DNA of 64,000 nucleotides, taken from NCBI RefSeq assembly GCF_000320365.1, contig NZ_ANIN01000001.1, positions 434,001 through 498,000 of the forward strand, in the 5' to 3' direction. The position numbers and the translations under genes are program-made. The notes below the pieces were generated by a model. The model saw nothing but the letters and a program-made list of their open reading frames with translations, ran no database searches and was not told the origin of the DNA. Origin of the DNA: Moraxella macacae 0408225. Its GTDB lineage: Bacteria > Pseudomonadota > Gammaproteobacteria > Pseudomonadales > Moraxellaceae. Every line of letters begins with the position of its first letter. Position 1 is the first letter of the stretch. Positions 10,013 to 19,667 of this stretch are shown in pieces.

Positions 10013-10777
10013 ATGAACGAAAAATTAACCACAAAACCCATTTTAAAACCCACGTTAATCATTCCTGCTATTGACTTAAAAGATGGCAAATGCGTGCGTT
10101 TAAAACAAGGGCGTATGGAAGATGACACCGTGTTTGGTGATGATCCTGTGGCTATTGCAAACCGCTGGGTGCATGAAGGAGCAAGGCGTTTGCATTTGGT
10201 GGATTTAAACGGTGCATTTGATGGCATTCCTGTGCATAAAGAGGTGGTAACAGCCATTGCCAAAGCACACCCAAATCTACCCATTCAACTTGGCGGCGGT
10301 GTGCGCAGCTTAGACACCATTCGTCATTATTTAGAAGCGGGCTTAACCTATATTATCATTGGCACAAAAGCCGTAGAAGATCCAAAATTTGTAGAACAAG
10401 CCTGTCAAGAATTTTCAGGACATATCATCGTTGGCATTGATGCCAAAAACGGCTATGTAGCAACCCACGGTTGGGCTAATGTAACTGACATAAAAGCCTG
10501 CGATCTTGGCAAACGTTTTGCCGATGCAGGCGTGTCATCTATTGTGTACACAGACATCGCTCGTGATGGCATGATGCAAGGCGTAAACGTAGAACAAACG
10601 GTTAATTTGGCAAAATACAGCCAATTGCCTGTGATTGCATCAGGTGGAGTAACCGATTTGCAAGACATTGAAAATCTAAAACCGTATGGTGCGTATTTAG
10701 AAGGGATTATCACGGGGCGTGCAATTTATGAAGGCACTTTGGACATTGCCTCCGCCCAAGTGTTGCTTGACAACTAA
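10013..10777 (+). CDS. hisA: Phosphoribosylformimino-5-aminoimidazole carboxamide ribotide isomerase
   Basis: Cytoplasmic TIM-barrel enzyme for the fourth step of histidine synthesis, isomerising ProFAR to PRFAR. The 254-residue protein shows the N-terminal catalytic region [16 protein letters not shown] (Asp21), the phosphate-binding QLGGGVRS and ASGGV loops, and the second catalytic region [12 protein letters not shown]. The ATG at 10013 follows AAAGGA at nine bases; an open frame from 9953 reads through that site. The gene is alone, with hisB at 52.7-53.3 kb, so his genes are scattered here. Confidence 0.95.
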   Translation: MNEKLTTKPILKPTLIIPAIDLKDGKCVRLKQGRMEDDTVFGDDPVAIANRWVHEGARRLHLVDLNGAFDGIPVHKEVVTAIAKAHPNLPIQLGGGVRSLDTIRHYLEAGLTYIIIGTKAVEDPKFVEQACQEFSGHIIVGIDAKNGYVATHGWANVTDIKACDLGKRFADAGVSSIVYTDIARDGMMQGVNVEQTVNLAKYSQLPVIASGGVTDLQDIENLKPYGAYLEGIITGRAIYEGTLDIASAQVLLDN

Positions 10778-10959
10778 ATATTCAAATGCCAGATTTTTAA
10801 TAAAAACACTGTTTAATAAAAAACATTGATTAATAAAAACCTAGTGATTTATTAAAAAATATGTTAAAATATTGTCCTTTTTGGTGTACCTAAACGGTGT
10901 AAACTGATTTTCACAGCAAAAAATACACAAGTTTGGGTCTTTATCCTGTTTTTAAATCC

Positions 10960-11043
10960 AATTTAGTTAAACTCAATTTAGTTAAACTCAATTTAGTTAA
11001 ACTCAATTTAGTTAAACTCAATTTAGTTAAACTCAATTTAGTT
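10960..11043. repeat. 15-bp tandem array upstream of rpsP
   Basis: Five perfect copies of AATTTAGTTAAACTC, at 10960, 10975, 10990, 11005 and 11020, plus a nine-base partial copy. It lies in the 326-bp spacer between hisA and rpsP, ending 60 bases before rpsP, probably inside its leader or promoter region. The rest of the spacer (10778-10959) is AT-rich with the phrase TTAATAAAAA repeated; no gene is seen. Confidence 0.95.
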
Positions 11044-11103
11044 TTAAATTGGTTTTTAAACAGATTTTTAGCCTCTAAATTTTACCTTTAATAGGAAAAC
11101 ATT

Positions 11104-11361
11104 ATGGTAGTTATCCGTTTAGCACGGGGCGGTGCAAAGAAACGCCCATTTTATCAAATCGTGGTAACCGACTCACGCAGCCCTCGTGATGGTCGTTATA
11201 TTGAAAACATCGGTTTTTTCAACCCAATCGCACAAGGCCAAGAAACCCCTGTTCGCATTGATGTTGAAACTTACGAAGCTTGGATTAACAAAGGTGCGCA
11301 ACCAACTGATCGCGTAAAATCTTTGTTTAAAGCCTACAAAAAAGAACAAGCCCAAGCGTAA
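11104..11361 (+). CDS. rpsP: 30S ribosomal protein bS16
   Basis: Small-subunit ribosomal protein, 85 residues, assembling early with 16S rRNA. The N-terminus [20 protein letters not shown] and the segment [14 protein letters not shown] are diagnostic. AGGA lies eight bases before the ATG. It heads the conserved rpsP-rimM-trmD-rplS operon, with 60 bases to rimM. A 15-bp tandem array stands just upstream and may affect expression of the operon. Confidence 0.97.
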   Translation: MVVIRLARGGAKKRPFYQIVVTDSRSPRDGRYIENIGFFNPIAQGQETPVRIDVETYEAWINKGAQPTDRVKSLFKAYKKEQAQA

Positions 11362-11421
11362 ATCACCATACCAAATGCCACTAACATTAAATGCTAACTT
11401 GATACGCAAAACGGTACAATC

Positions 11422-11940
11422 ATGGATAACCTGATAAAAATCGGTGAACTAAAAAAACCTTATGGCATTCAAGGTTGGCTATGGTTATTTAGTTATACCG
11501 AAGATCGTGAAGCGATATTTGCCATGCAACCTTGGATCATAAAAACCGCGTTGGGTGAAAAAACCCTAACGGTAAAAAATTGGCGATCGCAGGGCAAAGG
11601 CTATGTGGTACAGCTGAATGAAATTACCTGTCGCAATGTTGCTGAAACCATGTTTGGTGTAACTTTGTGGGCGGATAGACAGCATTTAAGTGGTTTGGCA
11701 GAAGATGAGTATTATTGGGCGGATTTGGTCGGTTTAACGGTAAAAAGCCAAACAGACAATGTGGTTTTAGGATATGTCAAAGAACTGTTTGAAACAGGCG
11801 CTCACGCTATTATGGTGGTCGAACCAACCGATGACAGCGTAGATGACGAAAAACGCTTAATTCCTTGGCATAAACAAACAATTTTGGCAGTCAATTTAGC
11901 CGAACAAATAATAACGGTAGATTGGGGTGCTGATTATTAG
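11422..11940 (+). CDS. rimM: 16S rRNA maturation factor RimM
   Basis: Assembly factor of 172 residues that binds ribosomal protein S19 and helps mature the 3' domain of 16S rRNA. The N-terminal RimM domain starts DNLIKIGELKKPYGIQGWL. The C-terminal PRC-barrel domain contains EYYWADLVGLTV and a final RLIPWHKQTILAVNLAEQII. Its position between rpsP and trmD is the classical one. Confidence 0.94.
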   Translation: MDNLIKIGELKKPYGIQGWLWLFSYTEDREAIFAMQPWIIKTALGEKTLTVKNWRSQGKGYVVQLNEITCRNVAETMFGVTLWADRQHLSGLAEDEYYWADLVGLTVKSQTDNVVLGYVKELFETGAHAIMVVEPTDDSVDDEKRLIPWHKQTILAVNLAEQIITVDWGADY

Positions 11941-12082
11941 TTGCGTGATACCAATTGCGTGTGCGTGATGCATTTATGTGTGCGTGATGCATTGTCAATA
12001 CATTTTGTAAACGCACTTTGTCAATGCAATTTGATGGTCAATACACTCAAATGTCAATACACTCAAATATTGGTGCAAGTGA
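11941..12082. repeat. Degenerate direct repeats between rimM and trmD
   Basis: This 142-bp spacer holds overlapping short repeats: TGTGCGTGATGCATT twice (near 11960 and 11979) and CAATACACTCAAATRT twice (near 12041 and 12055). No hairpin with a T-tract is seen, so transcription probably continues into trmD. Confidence 0.6.
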
Positions 12083-12832
12083 ATGTTTTTTGCAGTGATT
12101 AGCATTTTACCAGAAATGTTTGACAGCGTTTGCCAATATGGCATTACAGGGCGGGCAATTGCTCGACAACAAGCTGAAATTTTGCGTATCAATCCAAGAG
12201 ATTTCACCACTGACAATTATCGACGGATTGATGAACGTCCTTTTGGGGGCGGTCCTGGTATGGTCATGATGGCAAAACCTTTGCAAAAAGCAATTGTGTT
12301 TGCCAAAAACCAAGCAGCTCAACGTGGCAAAAACTGTCCTGTGGTGTATTTATCCCCACAAGGAAAAACCCTCAACGAAAAGGCGGTGCTTGACTTTTGC
12401 CAGTATGACGGTTTGATTTTGTTGTGTGGACGTTATGAAGGCATTGATGAACGCTTGATTGCCAATTATGTCGACATTGAGTGCTCTATTGGTGATTATG
12501 TGTTAACAGGCGGTGAGTTGCCAGCTATGGTATTAATAGACAGCTTGATAAGACGCTTGCCTGATGTGATGGGCGATGAATTATCGGCGGTGCAAGACTC
12601 GTTTGTAGATGGGTTGTTAGATTGCCCACAATATACAAAACCTGTTAATTTTGAGGGCAAAACCATACCCGATGTGTTATTGTCAGGACATCATGCCAAT
12701 ATTGCCAAATGGCGATTTATTGAGCAAGTTTGTCGCACCAAAAACCGTCGCCCTGATTTGTGGCATGCTTTTAAACCCAATAAACAGCAACAACAATGGT
12801 TAGCCGATGCCAAGTTATCGGATAACCCATAG
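12083..12832 (+). CDS. trmD: tRNA (guanine-N1)-methyltransferase
   Basis: SPOUT-class enzyme using S-adenosylmethionine to methylate G37 next to the anticodon in tRNAs reading CNN and some other codons, preventing +1 frameshifts. The 249-residue protein shows the family marks FGGGPGMVM, the knot segments [12 protein letters not shown] and [15 protein letters not shown], and DSF in the flexible linker. No strong ribosome site precedes the ATG, but the start [13 protein letters not shown] is typical. It lies between rimM and rplS. Confidence 0.96.
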   Translation: MFFAVISILPEMFDSVCQYGITGRAIARQQAEILRINPRDFTTDNYRRIDERPFGGGPGMVMMAKPLQKAIVFAKNQAAQRGKNCPVVYLSPQGKTLNEKAVLDFCQYDGLILLCGRYEGIDERLIANYVDIECSIGDYVLTGGELPAMVLIDSLIRRLPDVMGDELSAVQDSFVDGLLDCPQYTKPVNFEGKTIPDVLLSGHHANIAKWRFIEQVCRTKNRRPDLWHAFKPNKQQQQWLADAKLSDNP

Positions 12833-12932
12833 AGTTATCCACTTGACGGATATGATGAACGTGTGTCATACACAAAAAATTAACGGGGAACATGCGATTT
12901 AGCACAATGTGTATTTAGCACAATGCATTTAG

Positions 12933-12964
12933 ATATTTAGGTATTTAGGTATTTAGGTATTTAG
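12933..12964. repeat. 8-bp tandem array before rplS
   Basis: Four copies of GTATTTAG (the first has A in place of G), about 65 bases upstream of rplS. Just before it, ATTTAGCACAATG occurs twice. The repeats fill most of the 197-bp trmD-rplS spacer. Confidence 0.85.
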
Positions 12965-13029
12965 CAATTGAAAACGCTATAAACTTAACGTGCTATCAGC
13001 CTATATCCCCCTAAAATGAGGAAGTTCTC

Positions 13030-13410
13030 ATGAGTAATAAACACCCATTGGTTCAAGAAATTGAAAACAAACAATTAAAAACTGACGTGCCTGCATTTGC
13101 CCCTGGTGATACAGTTGTTGTGCAAGTAAAAGTGCGTGAGGGCGATCGTGAGCGCCTGCAAGCGTTTGAAGGTGTGGTTATCGCAAAACGCAACCGTGGT
13201 TTAAATTCAGCGTTCACCGTGCGTAAAATCTCAAGTGGCGTTGGTGTTGAACGTGCATTCCAAACACACTCGCCCTTGATTGCAAGCATTGAAGTGAAAC
13301 GCCGTGGTGATGTGCGTCGTGCAAAACTCTACTACTTGCGTGATCGTTCAGGCAAATCTGCTCGTATTAAAGAAAAATTGTCATATCGTAAAGCAACCAC
13401 CGAAGCCTAA
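13030..13410 (+). CDS. rplS: 50S ribosomal protein bL19
   Basis: Large-subunit ribosomal protein of 126 residues at the 30S-50S interface. Family motifs include [40 protein letters not shown] and [27 protein letters not shown] lies eight bases before the ATG. It ends the rpsP operon and is followed by a 13-bp duplication and a terminator. Confidence 0.97.
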   Translation: MSNKHPLVQEIENKQLKTDVPAFAPGDTVVVQVKVREGDRERLQAFEGVVIAKRNRGLNSAFTVRKISSGVGVERAFQTHSPLIASIEVKRRGDVRRAKLYYLRDRSGKSARIKEKLSYRKATTEA

Positions 13411-13436
13411 GAAAAAAAGCCTACAACTTGTTGTAG

Positions 13437-13462
13437 TTTATGTTGTAAATTTATGTTGTAAA
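13437..13462. repeat. 13-bp tandem duplication after rplS
   Basis: Two perfect copies of TTTATGTTGTAAA between the rplS stop and its terminator. Confidence 0.85.
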
Positions 13463-13503
13463 TTTAGCAACGATTTTTAGCCGTGCGGTATACCAAAAAG
13501 ACA

Positions 13504-13534
13504 AGCCCAGTCTGTTAGTAAGATTGGGCTTTTT
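13504..13534 (+). terminator. Terminator of the rpsP-rplS operon
   Basis: Stem AGCCCAGTCT with AGATTGGGCT (10 bp, one G-T pair), a 7-nt loop, then TTTT. Confidence 0.8.
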
Positions 13535-13666
13535 GTAGGATTGTACCTAATGTGAAGCCAAAGTGCTGTATATTTTTGTCATAACCAAATGAACAATTCT
13601 AAACTTATCAAAGATATGTTAAAATTTTAACCGATTGTTCGTCATACATTTATTTTTGGAAAAAAC

Positions 13667-14002
13667 ATGTCAACCACGCCGATTGCCGATGCATTAACCC
13701 AAAGCATTCAAGTTTTAAACCCAACTTTTGTTGAATTAAAAAACGAAAGTATGAATCATGCCAATTATTTTGCTGGCAAAGAAAGTCATTTTAAACTTAT
13801 CATAGTTAGCGATGCATTTGCCAATCAACGCTTGGTAAAACGACATCAGCTTGTTTATGACGCCGTAAATAACCTACTTTCCCAAGGCGGTGGCAAAATT
13901 CACGCTCTTGCAATTCATGCTTACACGCCGATCGAGTGGCAAGAGACAGCACAAGCTCCAAAAAGTCCCGCCTGTGCAGGACACAACAAGGGCGGTGCAT
14001 GA
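13667..14002 (+). CDS. bolA: BolA family protein
   Basis: Small cytoplasmic protein of the BolA family, 111 residues. Such proteins pair with monothiol glutaredoxins and bind iron-sulfur clusters; some act as regulators. The core is visible: LNPTFVELKNESMNHA, the loop with His, then ESHFKLIIVSDAFANQRLVKRHQLVYDAV and HALAIHAYTPIEW. The C-terminal tail with a Cys is longer than usual. The stop overlaps the ATG of the next gene (ATGA), so the two are likely coupled. Whether it is the BolA or IbaG type is not clear. Confidence 0.88.
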   Translation: MSTTPIADALTQSIQVLNPTFVELKNESMNHANYFAGKESHFKLIIVSDAFANQRLVKRHQLVYDAVNNLLSQGGGKIHALAIHAYTPIEWQETAQAPKSPACAGHNKGGA

Positions 14003-14364
14003 AACATTTTCATATGCTCATGGCAAGCATTACAGTGGCAATTTTTGTTTATCAGTTTGTGTTGGTTTTTCAAAACAAAAACGCACAACTTGCCACAAAA
14101 TCCCTAAAAATTGCAGTTCATGTGATTTATTTTTTGTTGCTGATTACAGGGGTTTTGCAGTTGTTGCCTTTGATAAAAGTGGTCGGATTGCCACATTTTA
14201 TATTGGCAAAAATCGTGTTGCTCATTGTGGCGGTTTCTGCAACGATCAAAGCCACGCGTCTAAGCACCAAAGCCCCACAAGCACGAGCCGGTATGTGTAT
14301 CTCAGCGGTGGCGTATATTGGCATTATTGCACTGGCTTTACTAAAACCGATGAACTTGTTTTAA
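13999..14364 (+). CDS. SirB2-family membrane protein
   Basis: A 121-residue protein with four predicted membrane helices (about residues 7-27, 40-62, 70-92 and 98-118). The layout and phrases such as SLKIAVHVIYFLLLITGVLQLL and PHFILAKIVLLIV fit the SirB2 family, named after a Salmonella gene upstream of invasion control; the molecular function is unknown. The ATG at 13999 overlaps the bolA stop. An in-frame extension to 13936 lies inside bolA and is rejected. Only 11 bases separate it from the convergent methyltransferase gene. Confidence 0.75.
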   Translation: MKHFHMLMASITVAIFVYQFVLVFQNKNAQLATKSLKIAVHVIYFLLLITGVLQLLPLIKVVGLPHFILAKIVLLIVAVSATIKATRLSTKAPQARAGMCISAVAYIGIIALALLKPMNLF

Positions 14365-14375
14365 AAAAATGAAAA

Positions 14376-15425
14376 TCAAGCAAGTTTTGATAAACCAGAT
14401 AATGACGACAACATAGACTGCTTGGCTGCCAAATCATCACGAAAATATGCCAATACCGATGTTTTTTCAATTTGGGCTAAAATCGCCTTGAGCACGTTCA
14501 CCGCAACACTATTGCCAAATTGTTGATAGGCTTGTGCTGAACTTGAGATGATTTTAAAATTGTCATCAAAACCTTGAATTCTAGCACATTCCCTTGGACT
14601 AAGTTTTCGCACCGTATCACCGACTTTATACAGGCCTGTTTTTGACCCAACACCGCCACCATACGCCGATAAGGTAATTGCATGCCCCAACGTATGATAA
14701 ATGCGTTCGCCTTGTCCGCCTTTATTGACAATGCCAATCTGAATGGGACGATTTGGCAAAATAACATTGCCAAACATATCCCGATTAGGCTTAAAATCTT
14801 TGTTAAAAATCATATCATCACGCATGACGATTTTGGCATCGCTAGGATTTGGTTGTAAAAAATCCTGCAAAGCAACGGATTGACTGATTTTTTGTGGAAA
14901 ACTAAATTTACCGTTAAAAATATCTTTACGAAAACAGACAAAATACACCCGTTCTCGGTTTTGTGGCAAACCAAAATCAGAAGCGTTTAGCACTTGATAA
15001 AACACTTGATAATTCAGTTCATCAAGGATTTTTAACACCGTTTTTAGGGTATTTTGGTTATTATGTTTAATAAAATTTTTAACATTTTCTAATAAAATCA
15101 GTTTTGGCTGATGATGTTTGACAATGCGTGCAATTTCAAAAAACAACGTACCACGCACATCGTCAAAACCTTGCTGTTTGCCAGAAATGCTAAAGGCTTG
15201 ACAAGGAAAACCTGCACACAAGATATGATGAGCAGGTATGGCAGCCTCGTCAATTTTGGTAATGTCACCAAAAGGCAAAATACCATAATTGGCATGATAG
15301 GTTTTGCTGGCATGCATATCCCACTCGCAAGCAAAAACGCACTTTGCTCCAAAAGAGGCCAAAGCGGTATGAAAACCGCCGATCCCTGCAAATAAATCAA
15401 TAAAACGTTGGTTATTTAATTGCAT
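14376..15425 (-). CDS. DNA (cytosine-5) methyltransferase, M.HhaI-like
   Basis: Type II cytosine-5 methyltransferase of 349 residues. Motifs run in normal order: I (FIDLFAGIGG, residues 8-17), IV with catalytic Cys75 (AGFPCQAFSISGKQ), VI (ENV, from Glu113), VIII (QNRERVYFV, from 155), a target-recognition region (231-266), then IX and X (PRECARIQGF and QAYQQFGNSVAVNVL). Both the N-terminal part and the recognition region (NKGGQGERIY, AITLSAYGGG) closely match M.HhaI as I recall it, suggesting the target GCGC. No restriction nuclease is next to it: purL lies upstream and sirB2 downstream. It may be an orphan regulator or the relic of a restriction system. Confidence 0.93.
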   Translation of the reverse strand: MQLNNQRFIDLFAGIGGFHTALASFGAKCVFACEWDMHASKTYHANYGILPFGDITKIDEAAIPAHHILCAGFPCQAFSISGKQQGFDDVRGTLFFEIARIVKHHQPKLILLENVKNFIKHNNQNTLKTVLKILDELNYQVFYQVLNASDFGLPQNRERVYFVCFRKDIFNGKFSFPQKISQSVALQDFLQPNPSDAKIVMRDDMIFNKDFKPNRDMFGNVILPNRPIQIGIVNKGGQGERIYHTLGHAITLSAYGGGVGSKTGLYKVGDTVRKLSPRECARIQGFDDNFKIISSSAQAYQQFGNSVAVNVLKAILAQIEKTSVLAYFRDDLAAKQSMLSSLSGLSKLA

Positions 15426-15466
15426 GCTTTATCTTATTGTTCTTTATCTTATTGCTATTTTTAAGG

Positions 15467-18400
15467 TTATCTTAAAAATGCTCTGGCATTTCTAAACAGT
15501 CTCAACCAAGCTCCGTCTTTATCCCAACTGTCCGGCTTCCACGAATGATTGTAGGCTTTTAGTGTACGCTCTGGGTGTGGCATCATCAAGGTTACACGCC
15601 CATCGGTGCTGCATATGCCTGTGATCCCTTGTGGCGATCCGTTTGGATTGAGTGGATAATGTTCGGTTGGCTTGCCGTGGCTGTCTACATAGCAAAGGGC
15701 AATTTGACCGTGGGCTTTCATGCCTGCAATGTCGTTGTCGCTTAAGGCTGCATAACCTTCACCGTGTGCCACTGCAATTGGCAAAATACTGTCTTGCATG
15801 CCTTTTAACAACACAGATTTGGTGCGTTCCACTTTGACATTCACTGTACGTGCCTCAAAACGTGCTGATTGATTGGCAATAAAACGCGGAAAATTTTGAG
15901 CACCGGGAATTAAATCTTTTAGCTGACTCATCATTTGACAACCATTACACACGCCCAAACTAAAAGTCTCTGGGCGTGCAAAGAAACGTACAAATTGCAT
16001 TCTTAACGCATCGTGAAACAATATCGATTTTGCCCAGCCTGCACCTGCACCCAACACATCGCCATAACTAAAACCACCACACGCCACAAGCCCATCAAAA
16101 TCACGCAAATTGACACGCCCAGACAACAGATCACTCATATGCACATCTACTGCATCAAAACCTGCTTGCACAAAGCCTGCAGCCATCTCCAAATGCCCAT
16201 TTACGCCTTGCTCACGCAAAATTGCCACTTTTGGCTTGACAGTTCGGCTGTTAACATAAGGCATTTCAATTGCTTGATTTAGATCATAATTGGCAAAAGC
16301 AATTAAGCCTTGGTGTGTGGCATCGTCAATCAAGTCAAATTCTTGCTCGACACAAGTTGGATTATCACGATGTTTGGCAATATGATAGCTAACTTTTGTC
16401 CATTCTTTTTGTAAATTGGCACGATCAAAACGCAGCGTTTGGTTTGTAGTTTGGATAAACAAACAGTCCTCTTCAATGCTTTGACCGATTAAACTTAACA
16501 TCTCGCTTACGCCTGCTTGCTCTGCCAATGCAACAAAATCCGTTACATGTTCAGGCAAAATTTGCACCACTGCACCCAACTCTTCGGCAAACAATTGACC
16601 GATAAGATTGGCATCGTTTAACACCAACTTAACGCCTTGACGACTGGTAAATTGCATTTCGCTAATGGTGGCAATAAGACCGCCGTCGCTGATGTCATGG
16701 TAAGCGGTAATTAAGTTTTGGTTATTGGCCTTTTGAATAAAATTAAAAAAATTCATCAAATCTTGTGGGTTATCCAAATCTGGACAATCATCACCAAGTT
16801 GGCTTAATGTTTGGGCTAAAATTGAACCGCCAAGCCGGTATTTGCCTTTTGACAAATCCAAACGGTAAAACGCACTTTCGCTGTTTTTAAGATTTGGCGT
16901 TAAAGTTTTTGCCACATTTTGTACAGGTGCAAACGCAGATACAATCAAACTCATCGGTGAAACCACGGATTTATCACCGGTTTCATCTGTCCAATTGGTG
17001 CGCATGGATAAACTGTCTTTACCAACAGGAATGGCAATGCCAAGTGCAGGGCATAGCTCTTCACCCACTGCATACACCGCATCAAACAAGGCCTGATCTT
17101 CTGTATCCTCGCCACAGCCTGCCATCCAATTGGCTGACAAGCTGATGTCAGAAAGCTTAGCAATGTTTGCCCCTGCAATATTGGTAATGGCTTCAGCAAC
17201 CGCCAAACGAGCCGACGCAGATGGGTTAATCAAGGCGATCGGCGTGCGCTCTCCCATACTCATAGCCTCGCCTGTCATCGGTTTGCCCTCAAGGGCTAAC
17301 AAGGCAGACGCACTCACTGCACAGTCAGCCACAGGTATTTGATAGCGTCCAACATATTGATCTTGTACAATCATGCCTGTAACCGAGCGATCACCTATGC
17401 TAATCAAAAACGATTTACTTGCAACCGTAGGGTGGCGTAAAACATCTTTAATTGCTTGATCGATCTTAAGGTTTTCAAGGTTTAAAGCGGTTAAATCAGG
17501 CATTGAACGCTTAAAACACCGCTGCATTTTTGGCATACCACCAAGCAAAACCTGTAGTGGCATATCTACAGGTTGACAGCTTCCGTCCGTGTTTAACAGC
17601 GGATCGTCAACTTTTAATTGGCGTGTTTGAGTTGCAACCCCCAAAATTGCATACGGACAACGTTCGCGTTCACAGATTTTGTCAAACAATTCAGCATGTT
17701 GCGGACGAATTGCCAAAACGTAACGCTCTTGAGCTTCGTTTGACCAAATTGCCATTGGCGACATTCCGGGTTCTAAACTTGGTACTTTGCGCAAATCCAA
17801 CCACGCTCCAAGTTTGTGATCATTCACCAATTCTGGCATAGCATTTGACAAACCGCCTGCACCCACATCATGAATAGAAACAATCGGATTGTTATCAACA
17901 TCATCGTTTGTCATTGCCCAACATCTGTCAATCACCTCTTGACAACGGCGCTCCATCTCGGCGTTATCGCGCTGTACACTGGCAAAATCCAAACTCTCGC
18001 TAAGATCACCACTGTCTACTGAACTTGCCGCTCCGCCTCCAAGTCCAATTTGCATGGCCTGACCGCCCAACACAATCAGCAAATCACCTGCTTGAATGGT
18101 ATTTTTTTCCACCAAATCACGTTTGATATTGCCATAACCTCCCGCGAGCATAATCGGTTTGTGATAGCCACGCATTTGACTTGCGTCTTTTTGTTTTGAC
18201 AAATCAAGCTGAAATGAGCGAAAATAACCGGTTAAATTCGGACGGCCAAATTCATTGCTAAAATTTGCCGATCCAAGTGGTGCTTCAGTCATAATCTGTA
18301 ATGCCGATGCCATGCGATCGGGCTTGCCATAATCTTTGGTAGAAACGTTGCCCGATTGCTCCCACTTTTCAGGCATGTTGGGCAAATGCAAATGCGACAC

Positions 18401-19420
18401 GTGAAACCCCGTAAGGCCTGCTTTTGGTTTACCGCCACGCCCAGTTGCCCCCTCATCGCGGATTTCACCACCAGAACCTGTGGCCGCCCCTGCATAAGGT
18501 GCAATGGCCGTTGGGTGATTGTGCGTTTCTACTTTCATCAAAATGTCAATTTTTTCTGCATGAAACGCATATTCTAAATGGTTGTTTTCTTCATTTAACA
18601 ACGGATAAAAACGCAGTCCATCAAAACCTTGAATCACACTGGCATTGTCTTTATAAGCCGACAAAACACCATTTGGATTTTTTTGAAAGGTGTTTTTAAT
18701 CATAGCAAACAAAGATTTTTCCCAAACTTTGCCATCTATTGTCCACCCAGCATTAAAAATCTTGTGGCGACAATGCTCTGAATTGGCTTGAGCAAACATC
18801 ATTAACTCAACATCGGTTGGATTGCGTTTTAGATCATTGACATAGGCATTTAGCAAATAATCCATGTCTTGATCCGACAAAGCAAAACCAAAAGTTACAC
18901 AGGCTTGCTCCAAGGCTTTACGCCCATCTTTTAACACGTCAATATGCTGAAGCGGTGCAGGCGTGTGATTGTCAAACAACTGTTTAACTTGTGCCAAATT
19001 TGTAACAATACTTTGAGTCATGCGATCGTACAACATCATCTCTGCGTCATGTGGCAATGTTTTAGGTAAATTATTGCCAATCAACGTATAAACAATAACT
19101 CGTTCTACGCGTTCAATGTTTACCCCACAATTGTTAAAAATATCAACCGCCTTACTCGCCCAAGGACTGATCGTACCAAAACGCGGACTCACAATGCACT
19201 GTATTTGTCCACTTTCAGGCGTAACAAGGGTTTGTTCTTCGCCGTGATTGAGCAAATCAAGGGCTTTTTTGCGATCATTGTCATTTAATGCCTGTGAAAA
19301 AACAAACACTTGTTGGCTAATAATGTCAGAAATTTGATAGTCGGCAGCTTGGTTAAAACGGTCAATCAGTTGGTTTTTTTGAAAATCGGTTAAAAATGGG
19401 TATCCAGCGATGATCATCAT
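15467..19420 (-). CDS. purL: Phosphoribosylformylglycinamidine synthase (single-chain)
   Basis: Large PurL of 1317 residues for the fourth step of purine synthesis, converting FGAR, ATP and glutamine to FGAM and ADP. The order is an N-terminal PurS-like part, two AIRS-like ATP-binding halves (with KVETHNHPTAIAPYAGAATG near residue 300 and MGERTPIALINP in the second half), and a C-terminal class I glutamine amidotransferase with nucleophile Cys1158 (GVCNGCQ), then a His and Glu pair in PHPERTLKAYNHSW. The length matches gammaproteobacterial enzymes. AAGGG lies about ten bases before the ATG. It has no other pur gene nearby. Confidence 0.97.
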   Translation of the reverse strand: MMIIAGYPFLTDFQKNQLIDRFNQAADYQISDIISQQVFVFSQALNDNDRKKALDLLNHGEEQTLVTPESGQIQCIVSPRFGTISPWASKAVDIFNNCGVNIERVERVIVYTLIGNNLPKTLPHDAEMMLYDRMTQSIVTNLAQVKQLFDNHTPAPLQHIDVLKDGRKALEQACVTFGFALSDQDMDYLLNAYVNDLKRNPTDVELMMFAQANSEHCRHKIFNAGWTIDGKVWEKSLFAMIKNTFQKNPNGVLSAYKDNASVIQGFDGLRFYPLLNEENNHLEYAFHAEKIDILMKVETHNHPTAIAPYAGAATGSGGEIRDEGATGRGGKPKAGLTGFHVSHLHLPNMPEKWEQSGNVSTKDYGKPDRMASALQIMTEAPLGSANFSNEFGRPNLTGYFRSFQLDLSKQKDASQMRGYHKPIMLAGGYGNIKRDLVEKNTIQAGDLLIVLGGQAMQIGLGGGAASSVDSGDLSESLDFASVQRDNAEMERRCQEVIDRCWAMTNDDVDNNPIVSIHDVGAGGLSNAMPELVNDHKLGAWLDLRKVPSLEPGMSPMAIWSNEAQERYVLAIRPQHAELFDKICERERCPYAILGVATQTRQLKVDDPLLNTDGSCQPVDMPLQVLLGGMPKMQRCFKRSMPDLTALNLENLKIDQAIKDVLRHPTVASKSFLISIGDRSVTGMIVQDQYVGRYQIPVADCAVSASALLALEGKPMTGEAMSMGERTPIALINPSASARLAVAEAITNIAGANIAKLSDISLSANWMAGCGEDTEDQALFDAVYAVGEELCPALGIAIPVGKDSLSMRTNWTDETGDKSVVSPMSLIVSAFAPVQNVAKTLTPNLKNSESAFYRLDLSKGKYRLGGSILAQTLSQLGDDCPDLDNPQDLMNFFNFIQKANNQNLITAYHDISDGGLIATISEMQFTSRQGVKLVLNDANLIGQLFAEELGAVVQILPEHVTDFVALAEQAGVSEMLSLIGQSIEEDCLFIQTTNQTLRFDRANLQKEWTKVSYHIAKHRDNPTCVEQEFDLIDDATHQGLIAFANYDLNQAIEMPYVNSRTVKPKVAILREQGVNGHLEMAAGFVQAGFDAVDVHMSDLLSGRVNLRDFDGLVACGGFSYGDVLGAGAGWAKSILFHDALRMQFVRFFARPETFSLGVCNGCQMMSQLKDLIPGAQNFPRFIANQSARFEARTVNVKVERTKSVLLKGMQDSILPIAVAHGEGYAALSDNDIAGMKAHGQIALCYVDSHGKPTEHYPLNPNGSPQGITGICSTDGRVTLMMPHPERTLKAYNHSWKPDSWDKDGAWLRLFRNARAFLR

Positions 19421-19667
19421 AAGGCGTATCCCTTTTGGTAGCGTTTGGTGAAGTGTTATTATACATGAATTATAGCATTATTTTTTGCCAAATTTGATGA
19501 TGTGCGTGCTTTTTTGCAATTTTGTTTGCAATTTTGATGCCACCCTTTTTGCTGCCTACTCCTAAAGTCTTAGGCGTATGATAAAAAATCACACAATGGG
19601 ATAAGGGTATTTTTTTGACAAACAATTACAATAAACTGGTATTTTTCTTTATAAATTAGGACATGCT

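Noticed and set aside
10960-11043. CRISPR array
   Set aside because: The 15-bp units are back to back with no unique spacers and no cas genes are near.
11941-12082. Small gene between rimM and trmD
   Set aside because: The open frames are short, repeat-rich and have no ribosome site.
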